64,000 nt of DNA from Propionivibrio sp. (GTDB lineage Bacteria; Pseudomonadota; Gammaproteobacteria; Burkholderiales; Rhodocyclaceae), in contig JADJLB010000010.1 of NCBI GenBank assembly GCA_016705685.1, positions 588,501 to 652,500 on the forward strand. The letters are read 5' to 3'. Under the pieces are notes generated by a model, which saw nothing but the letters and a program-made list of their open reading frames with translations, was not told where the DNA came from and made no database searches. The position numbers and the translations under genes are program-made. How positions within the stretch are numbered: position 1 is the stretch's first letter; each line of letters begins with the position of its first letter. This document shows, piece after piece, positions 46,008 through 62,185 of the stretch.

Positions 46008-46082
46008 CGCGACGCATCCGGCCACAGGAACCATGCTCGGCCAGGAGTAGAACTCCCCCAATTTTTGCATTCAGGAACTCGC

Positions 46083-46577
46083 ATGCCCTTCAAGACCCCC
46101 GATCTGCTGGATTCGAACGAAGAACAGATTCGCCGCGGCAACCTGCGCGTTGTCGCTCCCATGTTTCAACGCTACGGTGCCCGGTCGTCCTTCAGCGGCC
46201 AGATCGTCACGCTCAAGCTGTTCGAGGATAACTCGCTGGTGCGCGAAGCATTCGCCGAAGCCGGCACCGGCAAGGTGCTGGTCATCGACGGCGGCGGCTC
46301 ATTGCGGTGCGCGCTGGTCGGCGATCAGTTGGCCATCCTGGCGCACAAGAACGGCTGGGAAGGCGTGGTCGTCTATGGCTGCATCAGGGATTCGGGCGAC
46401 ATCAACCAGATCGACATCGGCGTTCGCGCACTCAACACGCACCCCCTGAAAAGCATCAAGAAAGGCGCAGGCGACCGCAACATCGACATCAGCTTCGGCG
46501 GCATCTCGTTCCGCCAGGACGAATGGATCTATGTCGACGAGGACGGCATCGTCGTTTCCACGCAGGCGCTGGACTAA
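46083..46577 (+). CDS. rraA: RraA family protein (ribonuclease E activity regulator-like)
   Basis: A 164-residue protein with the RraA fold: PMFQRYGARSSFSGQIVTL, LVIDGGGSLRCALVGDQLA, GVVVYGCIRDSGDI and the C-terminal DEDGIVVS. The family includes RNase E inhibitors and 4-hydroxy-4-methyl-2-oxoglutarate aldolases; this short form with KNGWEGVVVYGCIRD is the RraA type. ATG 46083 was preferred to an upstream TTG. It lies 75 bases after clpA. Confidence 0.92.
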   Translation: MPFKTPDLLDSNEEQIRRGNLRVVAPMFQRYGARSSFSGQIVTLKLFEDNSLVREAFAEAGTGKVLVIDGGGSLRCALVGDQLAILAHKNGWEGVVVYGCIRDSGDINQIDIGVRALNTHPLKSIKKGAGDRNIDISFGGISFRQDEWIYVDEDGIVVSTQALD

Positions 46578-46595
46578 CTCCGGGTGACGCTGCCG

Positions 46596-46616
46596 GCAGC
46601 GGGCGCACCCCGCTGC
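46596..46616 (+). terminator. Possible terminator hairpin after rraA
   Basis: GCAGCGGG and CCCGCTGC form a perfect 8-bp stem with a five-base loop, 18 bases after the rraA stop. There is no T-run, so intrinsic termination is doubtful. Confidence 0.35.
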
Positions 46617-46750
46617 AACTCCCGGAAATGGTCGGTTTCGCGGTTTTTCAGCCCCTCTTTCCGCACTTTTCCCGACCGATAAGCCGCGTCTGCCGTTTGG
46701 CGCAACGCGCAGGATCGCGGACAGACGCATATCGAATCAAAAAATATCTT

Positions 46751-46766
46751 ATATCTTATATAAGAC
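46751..46766. promoter_or_regulatory. Putative GntR operator upstream of aceA
   Basis: ATATCTTATATAAGAC, identical over 16 bases to the site at 18226-18241 between gntR and mdh, including the palindrome TCTTATATAAGA (46754-46765). An extra left half-site, TATCTTAT, directly precedes it (from 46745), so two dimers or a shifted site may bind. It ends three bases before the -35 hexamer of the aceA promoter. Confidence 0.7.
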
Positions 46767-46768
46767 TA

Positions 46769-46797
46769 TTGCCGCTTGCAAAAAACCTCTCTATAAT
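46769..46797 (+). promoter_or_regulatory. Predicted sigma-70 promoter of aceA
   Basis: TTGCCG (46769-46774) and a perfect TATAAT (46792-46797) are separated by 17 bases. Transcription from about 46804 gives a leader of roughly 100 bases before ATG 46904. Confidence 0.75.
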
Positions 46798-46903
46798 TGT
46801 TGGCATCACCTGCCTGAAAAGCACTCGGCAAGACGCTTTAATTTCTGGCTGTCTGATTTTTTCTCAAATTCTGGGTTGTTTCTAATTTTTAGTGAGGTCA
46901 ATC

Positions 46904-48202
46904 ATGAGTACACGTGAACAACAAATCGCCGAACTTGAAAAAGACTGGGCCGAAAACCCCCGTTGGAAAGGAATCAAGCGTGGCTACTCGGCCGCCGACG
47001 TTGTTCGTTTGCGCGGCTCGTTCCCGATCGAATACACCATCGCCCGTCGCGGCGCCGAAAAACTCTGGAACCTGGTCAATACCGAGCCCTATGTCAATTG
47101 CCTGGGCGCATTGACCGGGGGCCAAGCCATGCAACAGGTCAAGGCTGGCGTAAAAGCCATCTACCTGTCCGGTTGGCAGGTCGCAGCGGACAACAACGGC
47201 TATGCCGCGATGTACCCCGACCAGTCACTGTACCCCGTCGACTCCGTGCCGAAGGTTGTCGAGCGCATCAACAACTCGTTCCGCCGCGCCGACGAAATCC
47301 AGTATTCCAAGAACATCGATGCCGGCCACAAAGACTACGTCGATTACTTTGCACCGATCGTTGCCGACGCTGAAGCCGGTTTCGGCGGCGTGCTCAACGC
47401 CTTCGAGCTGATGAAAGCCATGATCCGTTCTGGCGCCGGCGGTGTGCACTGGGAAGACCAGTTGGCCTCGGTCAAGAAATGCGGCCACATGGGCGGCAAG
47501 GTCCTGGTGCCAACGCAGGAAGCGGTCCAGAAGCTCATCGCCGCGCGTTTCGCGGCCGACGTCTGTGGCGTGCCGACGCTGGTCATCGCGCGTACCGATG
47601 CCGAAGCGGCCGACCTGCTGACTTCCGACTATGACGAAAACGACAAGCCTTTCGTTACCGGCGAGCGTACCGCGGAAGGGTTCTACAAGACCAAGAAGGG
47701 CCTGGGGCAAGCGATCTCGCGAGCTGTGGCCTATGCGGCCTACGCCGACCTCGTGTGGTGCGAAACCGGCACGCCGGATCTGGAATTTGCCCGCAAGTTC
47801 GCCGAGGGCGTACACGCCAAGTTCCCGGGGAAAATGCTCGCCTACAACTGCTCGCCTTCGTTCAACTGGAAGAAGAATCTCGACGACGCCACCATCGCCA
47901 AATTCCAGAAAGAACTCGGCGCCATGGGCTACAAGTACCAGTTCATCACCCTCGCCGGCATCCACAACATGTGGTACCACATGTTCGATCTGTCGCAGGA
48001 CTATGTGAAACGCGGTATGACGGCCTACGTCGAAAAGGTTCAGGAACCCGAGTTCGCGGCGCGGGATCGCGGCTACACCTTTGTCTCGCACCAGCAGGAA
48101 GTCGGGACAGGTTACTTCGACGAAGTCACGACCGTCATCCAGGGCGGCGTCTCATCGGTCACCGCGCTGACCGGTTCGACGGAAGAAGAGCAGTTCCACT
48201 GA
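46904..48202 (+). CDS. aceA: Isocitrate lyase
   Basis: Cleaves isocitrate to succinate and glyoxylate, the first step of the glyoxylate shunt. It is 432 residues. The catalytic motif [14 protein letters not shown] contains the nucleophilic cysteine; Mg-binding segments [12 protein letters not shown] and [11 protein letters not shown] precede it, and [13 protein letters not shown] and the C-terminal region are also conserved. ATG 46904 was chosen ([15 protein letters not shown]); the longer frame adds only four residues. No malate synthase gene is present in the window. It ends at a strong terminator. Confidence 0.98.
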   Translation: MSTREQQIAELEKDWAENPRWKGIKRGYSAADVVRLRGSFPIEYTIARRGAEKLWNLVNTEPYVNCLGALTGGQAMQQVKAGVKAIYLSGWQVAADNNGYAAMYPDQSLYPVDSVPKVVERINNSFRRADEIQYSKNIDAGHKDYVDYFAPIVADAEAGFGGVLNAFELMKAMIRSGAGGVHWEDQLASVKKCGHMGGKVLVPTQEAVQKLIAARFAADVCGVPTLVIARTDAEAADLLTSDYDENDKPFVTGERTAEGFYKTKKGLGQAISRAVAYAAYADLVWCETGTPDLEFARKFAEGVHAKFPGKMLAYNCSPSFNWKKNLDDATIAKFQKELGAMGYKYQFITLAGIHNMWYHMFDLSQDYVKRGMTAYVEKVQEPEFAARDRGYTFVSHQQEVGTGYFDEVTTVIQGGVSSVTALTGSTEEEQFH

Positions 48203-48221
48203 TCCGCAAGCGATGAAAACG

Positions 48222-48248
48222 AGGCCGCCCGTGGGCGGCCTTTTTTTT
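48222..48248 (+). terminator. Intrinsic terminator after aceA
   Basis: GGCCGCCC and GGGCGGCC form an 8-bp GC stem with a two-base loop (GT), followed by eight T residues. It starts 20 bases after the aceA stop and touches the stop codon of the convergent flavodoxin gene. Confidence 0.93.
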
Positions 48249-48739
48249 CAAAAAACGCCGAGAGCCAGCCCGGCAGCCAGTGCCCTCCCCGACTCCCGGC
48301 AACGCTCGAGGTCCGCCGCGGCCACGGTTTTTGGAGCAAGAATTGCCTCGGGCGTCTGCGCATGCGTACAAACAATCAAAGGCTCGGCAACGCGCCGCAG
48401 CCGCCACCCGGTAGCGATGCGGTCAATCTGCCGCACGGCATTTTGTCCATCGCTGCCCGCGCAGACCAGCACGGCGTAAGGCCGGCCATTGATACGCTCC
48501 AGCGCGGGGTAATAGCAACGATCGAAAAAATCCTTCATCTGACCGGACATGGCGGCGAGGTTTTCCGGCGTGGCAAATACGTAGCCGTCCGCTTCGATGA
48601 CGTCTACAGCCCCGGCGACCGAGGCATGGAGCAGACGCGTCATCGTTCCATCTTCCTCGGCAGCGCCCGAAACAAATGCACGTGCCATTTGCTCGGTGCC
48701 GCCTGTCATTGAGTGATATACAACGAGTAGCGTTTTCAT
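48248..48739 (-). CDS. Flavodoxin-like/NADPH-dependent FMN reductase family protein
   Basis: A 163-residue protein with a flavodoxin fold. The FMN phosphate loop is SMTGGTEQMA after the first strand LLVVYHS. FATPENLAAMSGQMKDFFDR, matching the quinone/FMN reductase pattern, and CAGSDGQNAVRQIDRI follow. The redox partner is unknown. ATG 48739 was chosen over a longer frame. The gene is convergent with aceA; nothing in the 192 bases before the tRNA explains its regulation. Confidence 0.85.
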   Translation of the reverse strand: MKTLLVVYHSMTGGTEQMARAFVSGAAEEDGTMTRLLHASVAGAVDVIEADGYVFATPENLAAMSGQMKDFFDRCYYPALERINGRPYAVLVCAGSDGQNAVRQIDRIATGWRLRRVAEPLIVCTHAQTPEAILAPKTVAAADLERCRESGRALAAGLALGVF

Positions 48740-48931
48740 CTCGGATGCCCGCTTCAAGCGGGGATCATACGTCTCGCGATCCCCACGAAGAAAAACAGCT
48801 CGTCAGTAGTGCCTAACCGGGTTCTTGTGTCAGGATAGGCCATTCAAGTGCGAAATGAACGGTATCTCCGATGGCAACTTATATGGGAAAGCACCTCGGG
48901 CAGCGCTTGTATGCCAGATTTCCTTGGAATT

Positions 48932-49019
<88 letters not shown>

Positions 49020-49054
49020 GTCCGGGGCCGAATCTTAGCACAACTCGACAGCCC

Positions 49055-53084
<4,030 letters not shown>

Positions 53085-53092
<8 letters not shown>

Positions 53093-53786
53093 CTAGGACA
53101 TCGACACCGGGAGGGGGGGTAAATCGGAAAAGCGCGGACGCGAGCGGCGGATTTCGTTCGAGATGCGAAAAGTATAATGTCGTGAGCTGGCCGAAACTGT
53201 CGAACAATTCCATCGACTTCAGATCGTTTCCAGAAAACCCCAGTCGCAGTTTCTCAAAGCCGCTGTCCGGCGATTTAGGAACCGCCTCCAGCCATTCGAG
53301 CCCTTCCCGCTCGCCGGCTTCGCGCAAACTGAAATTCCTCTCCAGCGCACCTTTGCCGCTGTTATTGCCATCGCTTTCACCGACCAGCAACGCCACCGGC
53401 GAGCTGCCCAGCGCGGCGCCCATCTTTTTAACCGTCACCTGGCGCAGATCGGGGTCGTAGATCCAGACTTTTTCACCGTCACCGACCAGTAATTGACTAT
53501 AAGGTCTCTCGATCTGCCAGCGAAATTTCCCAGGCCGCGAGAACATCATCACGCCAGTTGACTGCTGCGGTCGCTTACCGTTCTTGGCGGTGACGATCTG
53601 CGCAAAATCGGCGCGCATCGTCTTCGTCGTTTCGAAAAAGCGATGCAACTTGTCAACCGCGCCAGCGTGGGCCTGACCCGCGATCAGGCAGGCTAAAAGA
53701 GCCATCGACACGGCATGGCGAGAGAATGCAAAGGGCATCAAGTGCGGGATGGCCCAGCGCATCGAAATCGAAGTTTTGGACCTCAT
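53085..53786 (-). CDS. lolA: Outer-membrane lipoprotein carrier protein LolA
   Basis: A 233-residue periplasmic chaperone that carries lipoproteins from LolCDE to LolB. A signal peptide (ending AGQAHA) precedes the half-barrel domain with [22 protein letters not shown] and the later strands [11 protein letters not shown] and [10 protein letters not shown]. The ATG overlaps the ftsK stop (ATGA), so translation is coupled; internal ATGs closer to the signal peptide are alternative starts. The ftsK-lolA-rarA order is widespread in proteobacteria. Confidence 0.95.
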
Positions 53787-56119
53787 TCGGGTTTGCGCGC
53801 TATCACTTCGCGGCCACCACGCCCATCCATGGCCGATACCAGCCCAGACTTCTCCATGGCTTCAATCAGTCGTGCCGATCGGTTGTAGCCGATGCGCAGA
53901 TGGCGCTGAACCAGCGAAATCGACGCACGACGGTTCTTGAGCACGATCTGCACGGCCTGGTCGTACAAGGGATCGGATTCGCCATCGACGGCAGCGCCAT
54001 TGCCCTCGCCGTTGTCGCCTCCCTCTTCGCCGTCATCGTCAAGGCCAGCCCCCGTCAGCACGCCTTCGACATAATTCGGCGCGCCGGCACGCTTCAGGTA
54101 ATCGACGACGTGATGCACTTCATCGTCGGCGACAAAGGCGCCATGCACGCGCGTTGGGTACCCGGTTCCCGGAGCGAGGAACAACATATCGCCCTGACCC
54201 AGAAGCGCTTCGGCACCCATCTGGTCGATGATGGTGCGCGAATCGATCTTCGACGACACCTGGAATGACATACGCGTTGGAATATTGGCTTTGATCAGCC
54301 CGGTGATCACATCGACCGATGGACGCTGCGTGGCCAGTATCAGGTGGATACCCGATGCACGTGCCTTCTGGGCGAGCCGGGCAATCAACTGTTCGACTTT
54401 CTTGCCGGCGACCATCATCAGGTCAGCGAGTTCGTCGATGACCAAGACGATGTTCGGCATGGAAACCAGGGGTTCGGGCGCCTCCGGCGTCAGCGAAAAA
54501 GGATTCGTCAGCTTGTTTCCAGCCTTCTCCGCATCCTTGATGCGATGGTTGAGTCCGGCGATATTGCGCACGCCCATGGCCGACATCAGCTTGTAACGCC
54601 TTTCCATCTCGGCAACACACCAGTTGAGTGCGTTGGCCGCCTGCTTCATATCCACCACCACCGGTGCCAACAGATGCGGAATGCCTTCATAGATCGAGAG
54701 TTCGAGCATTTTGGGGTCGACCAGAATCAGGCGCACCTTGTCCGGTTCGGACTTGTAGAGCAATGACAGAATCATGGCGTTGATCCCGACCGATTTGCCC
54801 GACCCGGTCGTTCCGGCAACCAGCAAGTGTGGCATCTTGGCCAGATCGACGACCACCGGATGACCGCCGATGTCCTTGCCGAGCGTCATCGCCAGCGGAG
54901 ATGACATATCGTGATATGCGCTGCTCGAAATGATTTCGGACAGTCGGACGATCTGACGCTTGGCGTTCGGAAGTTCGAGCGCCATGCACGATTTTCCAGG
55001 GACCGTCTCGACGACGCGGATCGACACCATCGACAAGGCGCGCGCCATGTCTTTGGCCAGGTTGACGATCTGCGCGCCCTTGACCCCGACGGCAGGTTCG
55101 ATTTCGAAGCGGGTGATCACCGGACCCGGATAAGCGGCCAACACCCGGGCCTGAACGCCAAAATCGGCCAGCTTGCGTTCGATCAGGCGCGAGGTGTACT
55201 CCAGGCTTTCGGCGCTGACACGGTCGGTCTGCAACTCCGCGGGTTCGAGCAGGTGCAAGGGGGGTAGCAAACCGCCGACAACTGCCTCGGGAAAAAGCGG
55301 GACCTGACGCTCGCGTTCGATTCGCTTTTCGACCTTGACCGAGACCGGTATCGCCGGCTCCGGCACTTCGATGATGATCGGTGCCTGGGTTTCAAAACGA
55401 CGTTTTTCATCGTCGACGACGGCCTCGCGTTCACGGGCGACCTCACGTCCGATGCGTCTGTCCTGCCAGCGCTCGAACAGTCCACGCACGGCCCCACACG
55501 CGGCTTCAAGCAAGGCGCCGAAACGTTCCGCCGCTGAAAGCCACGACATCCCTGAAAAAATGCTCCAGCCCAGCCCCAAGGCCGCCAGCAAGGTCAACGT
55601 GGCCCCGGTGTAACCAAGGTAACGCACCGCCAGATGACCAATTTCAAAACCCAGCACGCCTCCGGCACCATGATCAAGCGGCAATTGGGCCTTGAGCGAG
55701 TAAAAACGCAAGTTCTCCAGTCCGGTGCTGGATGCCAGCAGCACAATGAAACCCGACAAGGCGATGAAGAAAGGCCGCCGGTCTGCGCTGCGCAGGCCAC
55801 CGAGCCGACGATAACCCCACCACACGACGGCGATCAGGAAGACAATCCACCACCAGGCAGAGACACCGAAAACGTAAAGCAGCAGATCGGCCAGCCAGGC
55901 ACCGCCACGGCCGGTGGGATTGTGCAAGGTCGTTGCATGCACCGCATGTGACCAGCCGGGATCATCCCGATGGTAGCCCCACAAAGACAAGCCCAAGAAT
56001 GCGGCCAGGACAACCAGCGCCAGCCACCGTGATTCCTGCAGAATGGCAGCTATCTTTTCCGGCAACGGACTGGGCGCCTTGGAAGCACTATCCACCCTGT
56101 TTTTTAACAGCGAAGCCAT
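53783..56119 (-). CDS. ftsK: DNA translocase FtsK
   Basis: A 778-residue septal DNA pump for chromosome dimer resolution. Four transmembrane helices (about residues 30-190) are followed by a charged linker and the RecA-like motor. Walker A is [16 protein letters not shown], Walker B is [14 protein letters not shown], and [12 protein letters not shown] is conserved. The C-terminal gamma winged helix ([20 protein letters not shown]) reads KOPS sites. The linker is short compared with E. coli. ATG 56119 was chosen over a TTG one codon upstream. Confidence 0.97.
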   Translation of the reverse strand: MASLLKNRVDSASKAPSPLPEKIAAILQESRWLALVVLAAFLGLSLWGYHRDDPGWSHAVHATTLHNPTGRGGAWLADLLLYVFGVSAWWWIVFLIAVVWWGYRRLGGLRSADRRPFFIALSGFIVLLASSTGLENLRFYSLKAQLPLDHGAGGVLGFEIGHLAVRYLGYTGATLTLLAALGLGWSIFSGMSWLSAAERFGALLEAACGAVRGLFERWQDRRIGREVAREREAVVDDEKRRFETQAPIIIEVPEPAIPVSVKVEKRIERERQVPLFPEAVVGGLLPPLHLLEPAELQTDRVSAESLEYTSRLIERKLADFGVQARVLAAYPGPVITRFEIEPAVGVKGAQIVNLAKDMARALSMVSIRVVETVPGKSCMALELPNAKRQIVRLSEIISSSAYHDMSSPLAMTLGKDIGGHPVVVDLAKMPHLLVAGTTGSGKSVGINAMILSLLYKSEPDKVRLILVDPKMLELSIYEGIPHLLAPVVVDMKQAANALNWCVAEMERRYKLMSAMGVRNIAGLNHRIKDAEKAGNKLTNPFSLTPEAPEPLVSMPNIVLVIDELADLMMVAGKKVEQLIARLAQKARASGIHLILATQRPSVDVITGLIKANIPTRMSFQVSSKIDSRTIIDQMGAEALLGQGDMLFLAPGTGYPTRVHGAFVADDEVHHVVDYLKRAGAPNYVEGVLTGAGLDDDGEEGGDNGEGNGAAVDGESDPLYDQAVQIVLKNRRASISLVQRHLRIGYNRSARLIEAMEKSGLVSAMDGRGGREVIARKPE

Positions 56120-56199
56120 CAATATCGATAAGAATTGGACAATCGGGGATTATAGCCGGCGGCAGGCCACAACCGGAAAGTCGCGCGTCAACCCAGGAA

Positions 56200-56874
56200 T
56201 CAATCTTCGTTGAGGACGATACGACCCGCTTCGACGCGGATATAGCCGCTGCGTTCCAGATCCTTCATCACGCGGCTGACCATTTCTCTTGAGGCCCCCA
56301 CCATCTTGGCCATATCCTGTTTGGTCACCTTGCGCCGTATAACGCGAATACCGTGCTCTTTTTCGGAAAAATCGAGCAGCAGTTTGGCCACGCGCCCATA
56401 GACATCCATCAGCGCCAGACTTTCGATCTTGCGATTCGCCTCGCGCAAGCGCAGCACCAGGCTCTTCATGATATTCAGGCAAAGATCGAAGTTGTCGGCC
56501 AGCGCTTTCATTAGATCGACTTTGGCAATGACCAGCAGTTCGCAGGGTTCATTGGTGACGACGTCGGCCGAGCGCGGCGATCCGTCGATCAGCCCCATTT
56601 CGCCGAAACATTCGCCTTCGCCAAGAAGACAAAGGATCACTTCGTTCCCTTCGGCGTCGCGATTCAGCACCTTCGCACTGCCGCTGACGAGGACAAAGAG
56701 CGAGTCGGTACTGTCACCGACATAGACGATGGTTGTATTGCGCGCCACTTTGCGACTCACCGCCATTCTCGCAATCTGTTCGAGTTGCGCGTCGGGCAGC
56801 CCGGCAAACATGGGGATATTCTGCAACAAGGTCAGCCCTGACTTGACACCGCTCTTGTGCTGTTTTGCCTGCAT
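56200..56874 (-). CDS. Crp/Fnr family transcription regulator
   Basis: A 224-residue regulator. The N-terminal cyclic-nucleotide-binding-like domain (about residues 18-130) has VYVGDSTDSLFVLVSGSAKV and GECFGEMGLIDGSPRSADV; the FGEM..PRSA phosphate-binding-cassette pattern suggests that a cyclic nucleotide may bind. The C-terminal helix-turn-helix is TKQDMAKMVGASREMVSRV. Fnr-type iron-sulfur cysteines are absent. It lies 80 bases upstream of ftsK on the same strand and is divergent from trxB. Targets are unknown. Confidence 0.92.
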   Translation of the reverse strand: MQAKQHKSGVKSGLTLLQNIPMFAGLPDAQLEQIARMAVSRKVARNTTIVYVGDSTDSLFVLVSGSAKVLNRDAEGNEVILCLLGEGECFGEMGLIDGSPRSADVVTNEPCELLVIAKVDLMKALADNFDLCLNIMKSLVLRLREANRKIESLALMDVYGRVAKLLLDFSEKEHGIRVIRRKVTKQDMAKMVGASREMVSRVMKDLERSGYIRVEAGRIVLNED

Positions 56875-56947
56875 GATTTCCCCTTTCGTTTGGGCAATTT
56901 TTTCAACAGGTTGCGCGGGAATTATAAGACACTTTATGGCTTCGACT

Positions 56948-56977
56948 GCAATGCCGCCGGAGTGGTTCAGGCATTGC
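56948..56977. promoter_or_regulatory. Inverted repeat in the crp/trxB divergent promoter region
   Basis: GCAATGCC (56948-56955) and GGCATTGC (56970-56977) are exact reverse complements with a 14-base spacer. A TATAAT at 56982-56987, facing trxB, lies five bases downstream, so the dyad spans the expected -35 position. A second TATAAT on the minus strand (56921-56926) faces the Crp-like gene. Confidence 0.5.
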
Positions 56978-56986
56978 CGGTTATAA

Positions 56987-57981
<995 letters not shown>

Positions 57982-57992
57982 CGCAGCCCCGG

Positions 57993-58029
57993 GCGCATAA
58001 AGTACAGCAGCAAGCGCTGCTTTATGCGC
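57993..58029. repeat. Large stem-loop between trxB and smr
   Basis: GCGCATAAAG (57993-58002) and CTTTATGCGC (58020-58029) pair perfectly; inside, CAGC and GCTG extend the stem after a two-base bulge. It begins 12 bases after the trxB stop. There is no T-run, so it may be an mRNA 3'-end structure or a palindromic element. Confidence 0.55.
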
Positions 58030-58073
58030 TCCGTGTTCTCGTCGATCGATACGATAGCCCATGGTTTTCAGCG

Positions 58074-58619
58074 ATGAGTCAGCACCATCGACCCACCCCG
58101 GAAGAGCTGGCTGCCTTTCACGCTGCGGTCGCCGGCACCATCCCTTTGCGCGCGCCCGAACGCGTCGCCTTTGAACCACCCAAGCCCAGTCCGCGCCCCC
58201 GCCAGCGTGAACTCGACGAAGCCGCGGCCATCAGCGAATCGCTGTGCGGCCCTCTTGAAATCGACGATCTGCTGGCCCTCGCCGACGCCGATTCCTATCT
58301 GCGCACAGGGTTGCCACGCAAGGTATTGCGTGACCTGCGTCGAGGCCGCTGGTCGATACAGAACCATATCGATCTGCACGGCCTGAACCGCCACGAGGCG
58401 CACGAAGCCGTTTCGCGTTTCCTCGCCGAATCGCAGAACGCCGGGAAGCGCTGTCTGCGCATCGTGCATGGTCGGGGTCACGGCTCCCCCGGTCGTGAGG
58501 GTGTCCTGCGGCAACTGGTCAAATCCTGGCTGGCGCGTCGCCGGGACGTCCTGGCTTTCTGTCATGCGCCGGCCAACGACGGTGGCGAAGGCGCGCTGTG
58601 GGTGTTGCTCAAGGCATGA
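58074..58619 (+). CDS. Smr domain protein
   Basis: A 181-residue protein with a charged, Pro-rich N-terminal half and a C-terminal Smr (MutS2-related) domain. The domain signatures are HIDLHGLNRHEAHEAV and RIVHGRGHGSPG, followed by LRQLVKSWL and a final CHAPANDGGEGALWVLLK. Smr domains can nick or bind nucleic acids; the role of this stand-alone form is not established. ATG 58074 was chosen; upstream in-frame codons lie in trxB and the stem-loop. It lies 92 bases after trxB. Confidence 0.9.
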   Translation: MSQHHRPTPEELAAFHAAVAGTIPLRAPERVAFEPPKPSPRPRQRELDEAAAISESLCGPLEIDDLLALADADSYLRTGLPRKVLRDLRRGRWSIQNHIDLHGLNRHEAHEAVSRFLAESQNAGKRCLRIVHGRGHGSPGREGVLRQLVKSWLARRRDVLAFCHAPANDGGEGALWVLLKA

Positions 58620-58718
58620 CGATTTTCAAAACGCCAGGCGTGTGAAAAATCGTCACACAATATTGAAGATGTCCGTATCTATTGTCTTTCAGGCCAGTTG
58701 ATACGACCGATGACCAAA

Positions 58719-58749
58719 ACAAAAACGGCTCGCGAACTGGCGAGCCGTT
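58719..58749 (-). terminator. Intrinsic terminator after glnB
   Basis: On the minus strand AACGGCTCGC and GCGAGCCGTT form a 10-bp stem, followed by TTTTG-TTTT. It starts 20 bases after the glnB stop. Confidence 0.85.
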
Positions 58750-58768
58750 CTTCTTGAGCGGGGCGAAA

Positions 58769-60770
<2,002 letters not shown>

Positions 60771-61032
60771 CACTATAAACGATAGCCGGGCCTAACAGAG
60801 CGCGGACAATTGCCTTTGATTTGCCAACTATGCTTATTGCATTCATTGCCCGGCAATGGATTTCCTTCATTGGCGGGGTCGCCAGATTGGGGATCATGTT
60901 GGACATGGGGCGACACCGGAAAAAAAACGGAAGCATGCGCCTTGGATGAAGCGGATGTTATGCCCCACTTCGGCCGGCTGCTCTGGCCAGGTTGGTCAAG
61001 CCTGGCGCGCCGTGAATCCGTCTCAGGTCAGC

Positions 61033-61290
61033 TCACATCGCCAAGGTGCGCGTCACGCCGTTTTCATCGATGCCAAGCAAACGGAAGCCCGGATGGGGGT
61101 GAAAAATCTGGCCGGTCACCGGATCCAACAGACTTTCGGACATCGCCAGCAGGGTCAGCGCAGCCATGTGGATGTGGCCCAGGTAGTTGATGTTATGAAT
61201 GCTGCAAACGTCGCCGGTATGCATGGCCAGTTCAACAGTAGGCAAAACGGTTTCGATGGAGTCGTTGGTGTTCAGGGTCAAGTTCAACAT
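61033..61290 (-). CDS. Small hypothetical protein
   Basis: An 85-residue acidic-to-neutral protein with no signal peptide or membrane helix. A histidine-rich middle (NYLGHIHMAALTLLAM) and a QIFHPHPGFRLLGID stretch are the only notable features. GGAAG lies eight bases before ATG 61290, which supports translation. I do not recognise the family. It stands alone on the minus strand between the exonuclease gene and nadE; the 262 bases on its left side show no gene. Confidence 0.5.
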   Translation of the reverse strand: MLNLTLNTNDSIETVLPTVELAMHTGDVCSIHNINYLGHIHMAALTLLAMSESLLDPVTGQIFHPHPGFRLLGIDENGVTRTLAM

Positions 61291-61377
61291 GGCACTTCCC
61301 AGTAGCTTATTAGGGTGCTGGACCTCGTTAGGTTAGGGTCGGAGACAAGTCGGTCTACGGCCTTGGGCACCACAACT

Positions 61378-62169
61378 TTAGCAATCGCTCCAGGCCGCCA
61401 GAAATTCGTGCCAGTGCGGCTTATCGAGCCTCGCCAGTTCGCTACGGACGAAACGGGTCTCGGCGTCGTATTCGGTGCGTGACAGCTCGCCACGCATCAA
61501 CCGGAAGCGCAACGACACGAGGTAGGTATTCATCACATCGGTTTCGCAGTAATCACGAATTCCGCCAATTTCGCCGCGCTGCCATGCTTCCCATACCTTG
61601 CTGCCGTCCATGCCGAGCTTGCCGGGAAAACCGATCAGCTTGGCCAGTGCGTCAAGCGGCACGTTGGCGCGCGGCTGGTACATGGCCAACAGATCCATGA
61701 GGTCGAGATGGCGAGTATGGTAACGGCTGATATAGTTGTTCCATTTGAAATCGCGGCTGTCGCCATAGTCACCGTCGCCCAGGTCCCAATAACGTGGCGC
61801 CACAATGCCGTGGATCAATCCCCGATAATGCAGCACCGGCAGATCGAACCCGCCGCCGTTCCAGGAAACGAGCTGCGGGCTGAATTTTTCGATGCCGTCG
61901 AAAAAACGTTGAATGATCTCGGCCTCGCCCTGTTCCGGCTCGGCCAGCGACCAGACGCGCAGATCCTTGCCGGCACGCAAAGCGCAGGAAATAACGGCAA
62001 TGCGTTGCAGATGCAGCGGCAAAAAATCGTTTCCGCTCTGTGCCCGGCGTTGCTGAAAAGCCAGTTCTGCCACTTCGGCATCGGACAATCCGGAATCGAG
62101 ATCGTGCAAACGGCGCAGACCCGATACGTCGGGGATGGTCTCAATGTCGAAGACGAGGACAGGTTTCAT
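61378..62169 (-). CDS. Predicted 3'-5' exonuclease (PolB-like, COG3298)
   Basis: A 263-residue protein of the DNA-polymerase-B-like exonuclease family. ExoI is VFDIETIPD, ExoII is LVSWNGGGFDLPVL, and the last acidic motif is IRDYCETDVMNTYLV, giving the DEDDy arrangement. No polymerase domain is fused. Its substrate is unknown. It follows cysM by 16 bases and is probably cotranscribed with hldD and cysM. Confidence 0.88.
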   Translation of the reverse strand: MKPVLVFDIETIPDVSGLRRLHDLDSGLSDAEVAELAFQQRRAQSGNDFLPLHLQRIAVISCALRAGKDLRVWSLAEPEQGEAEIIQRFFDGIEKFSPQLVSWNGGGFDLPVLHYRGLIHGIVAPRYWDLGDGDYGDSRDFKWNNYISRYHTRHLDLMDLLAMYQPRANVPLDALAKLIGFPGKLGMDGSKVWEAWQRGEIGGIRDYCETDVMNTYLVSLRFRLMRGELSRTEYDAETRFVRSELARLDKPHWHEFLAAWSDC

Positions 62170-62185
62170 ACGGCACTCGAAAGGC

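Larger units (their letters stand above)
46578..46903. other. Regulatory intergenic region upstream of aceA
   Basis: A 326-base gap without a gene. It holds a GC hairpin at 46596-46616, the putative GntR operator at 46751-46766 and a sigma-70 promoter at 46769-46797. The stretch from about 46620 to 46735 shows nothing further. Confidence 0.7.

Noticed and set aside
48870-48890. CTTATATGG near the flavodoxin/tRNA gap as another GntR site
   Set aside because: It breaks the dyad at two or more positions and is not near a promoter for carbon metabolism.
56915-56935. TTATAAGACAC before the Crp-like gene, resembling half of the putative GntR operator
   Set aside because: Only the right half matches; the palindrome is missing, and the sequence is explained by a -10 element.
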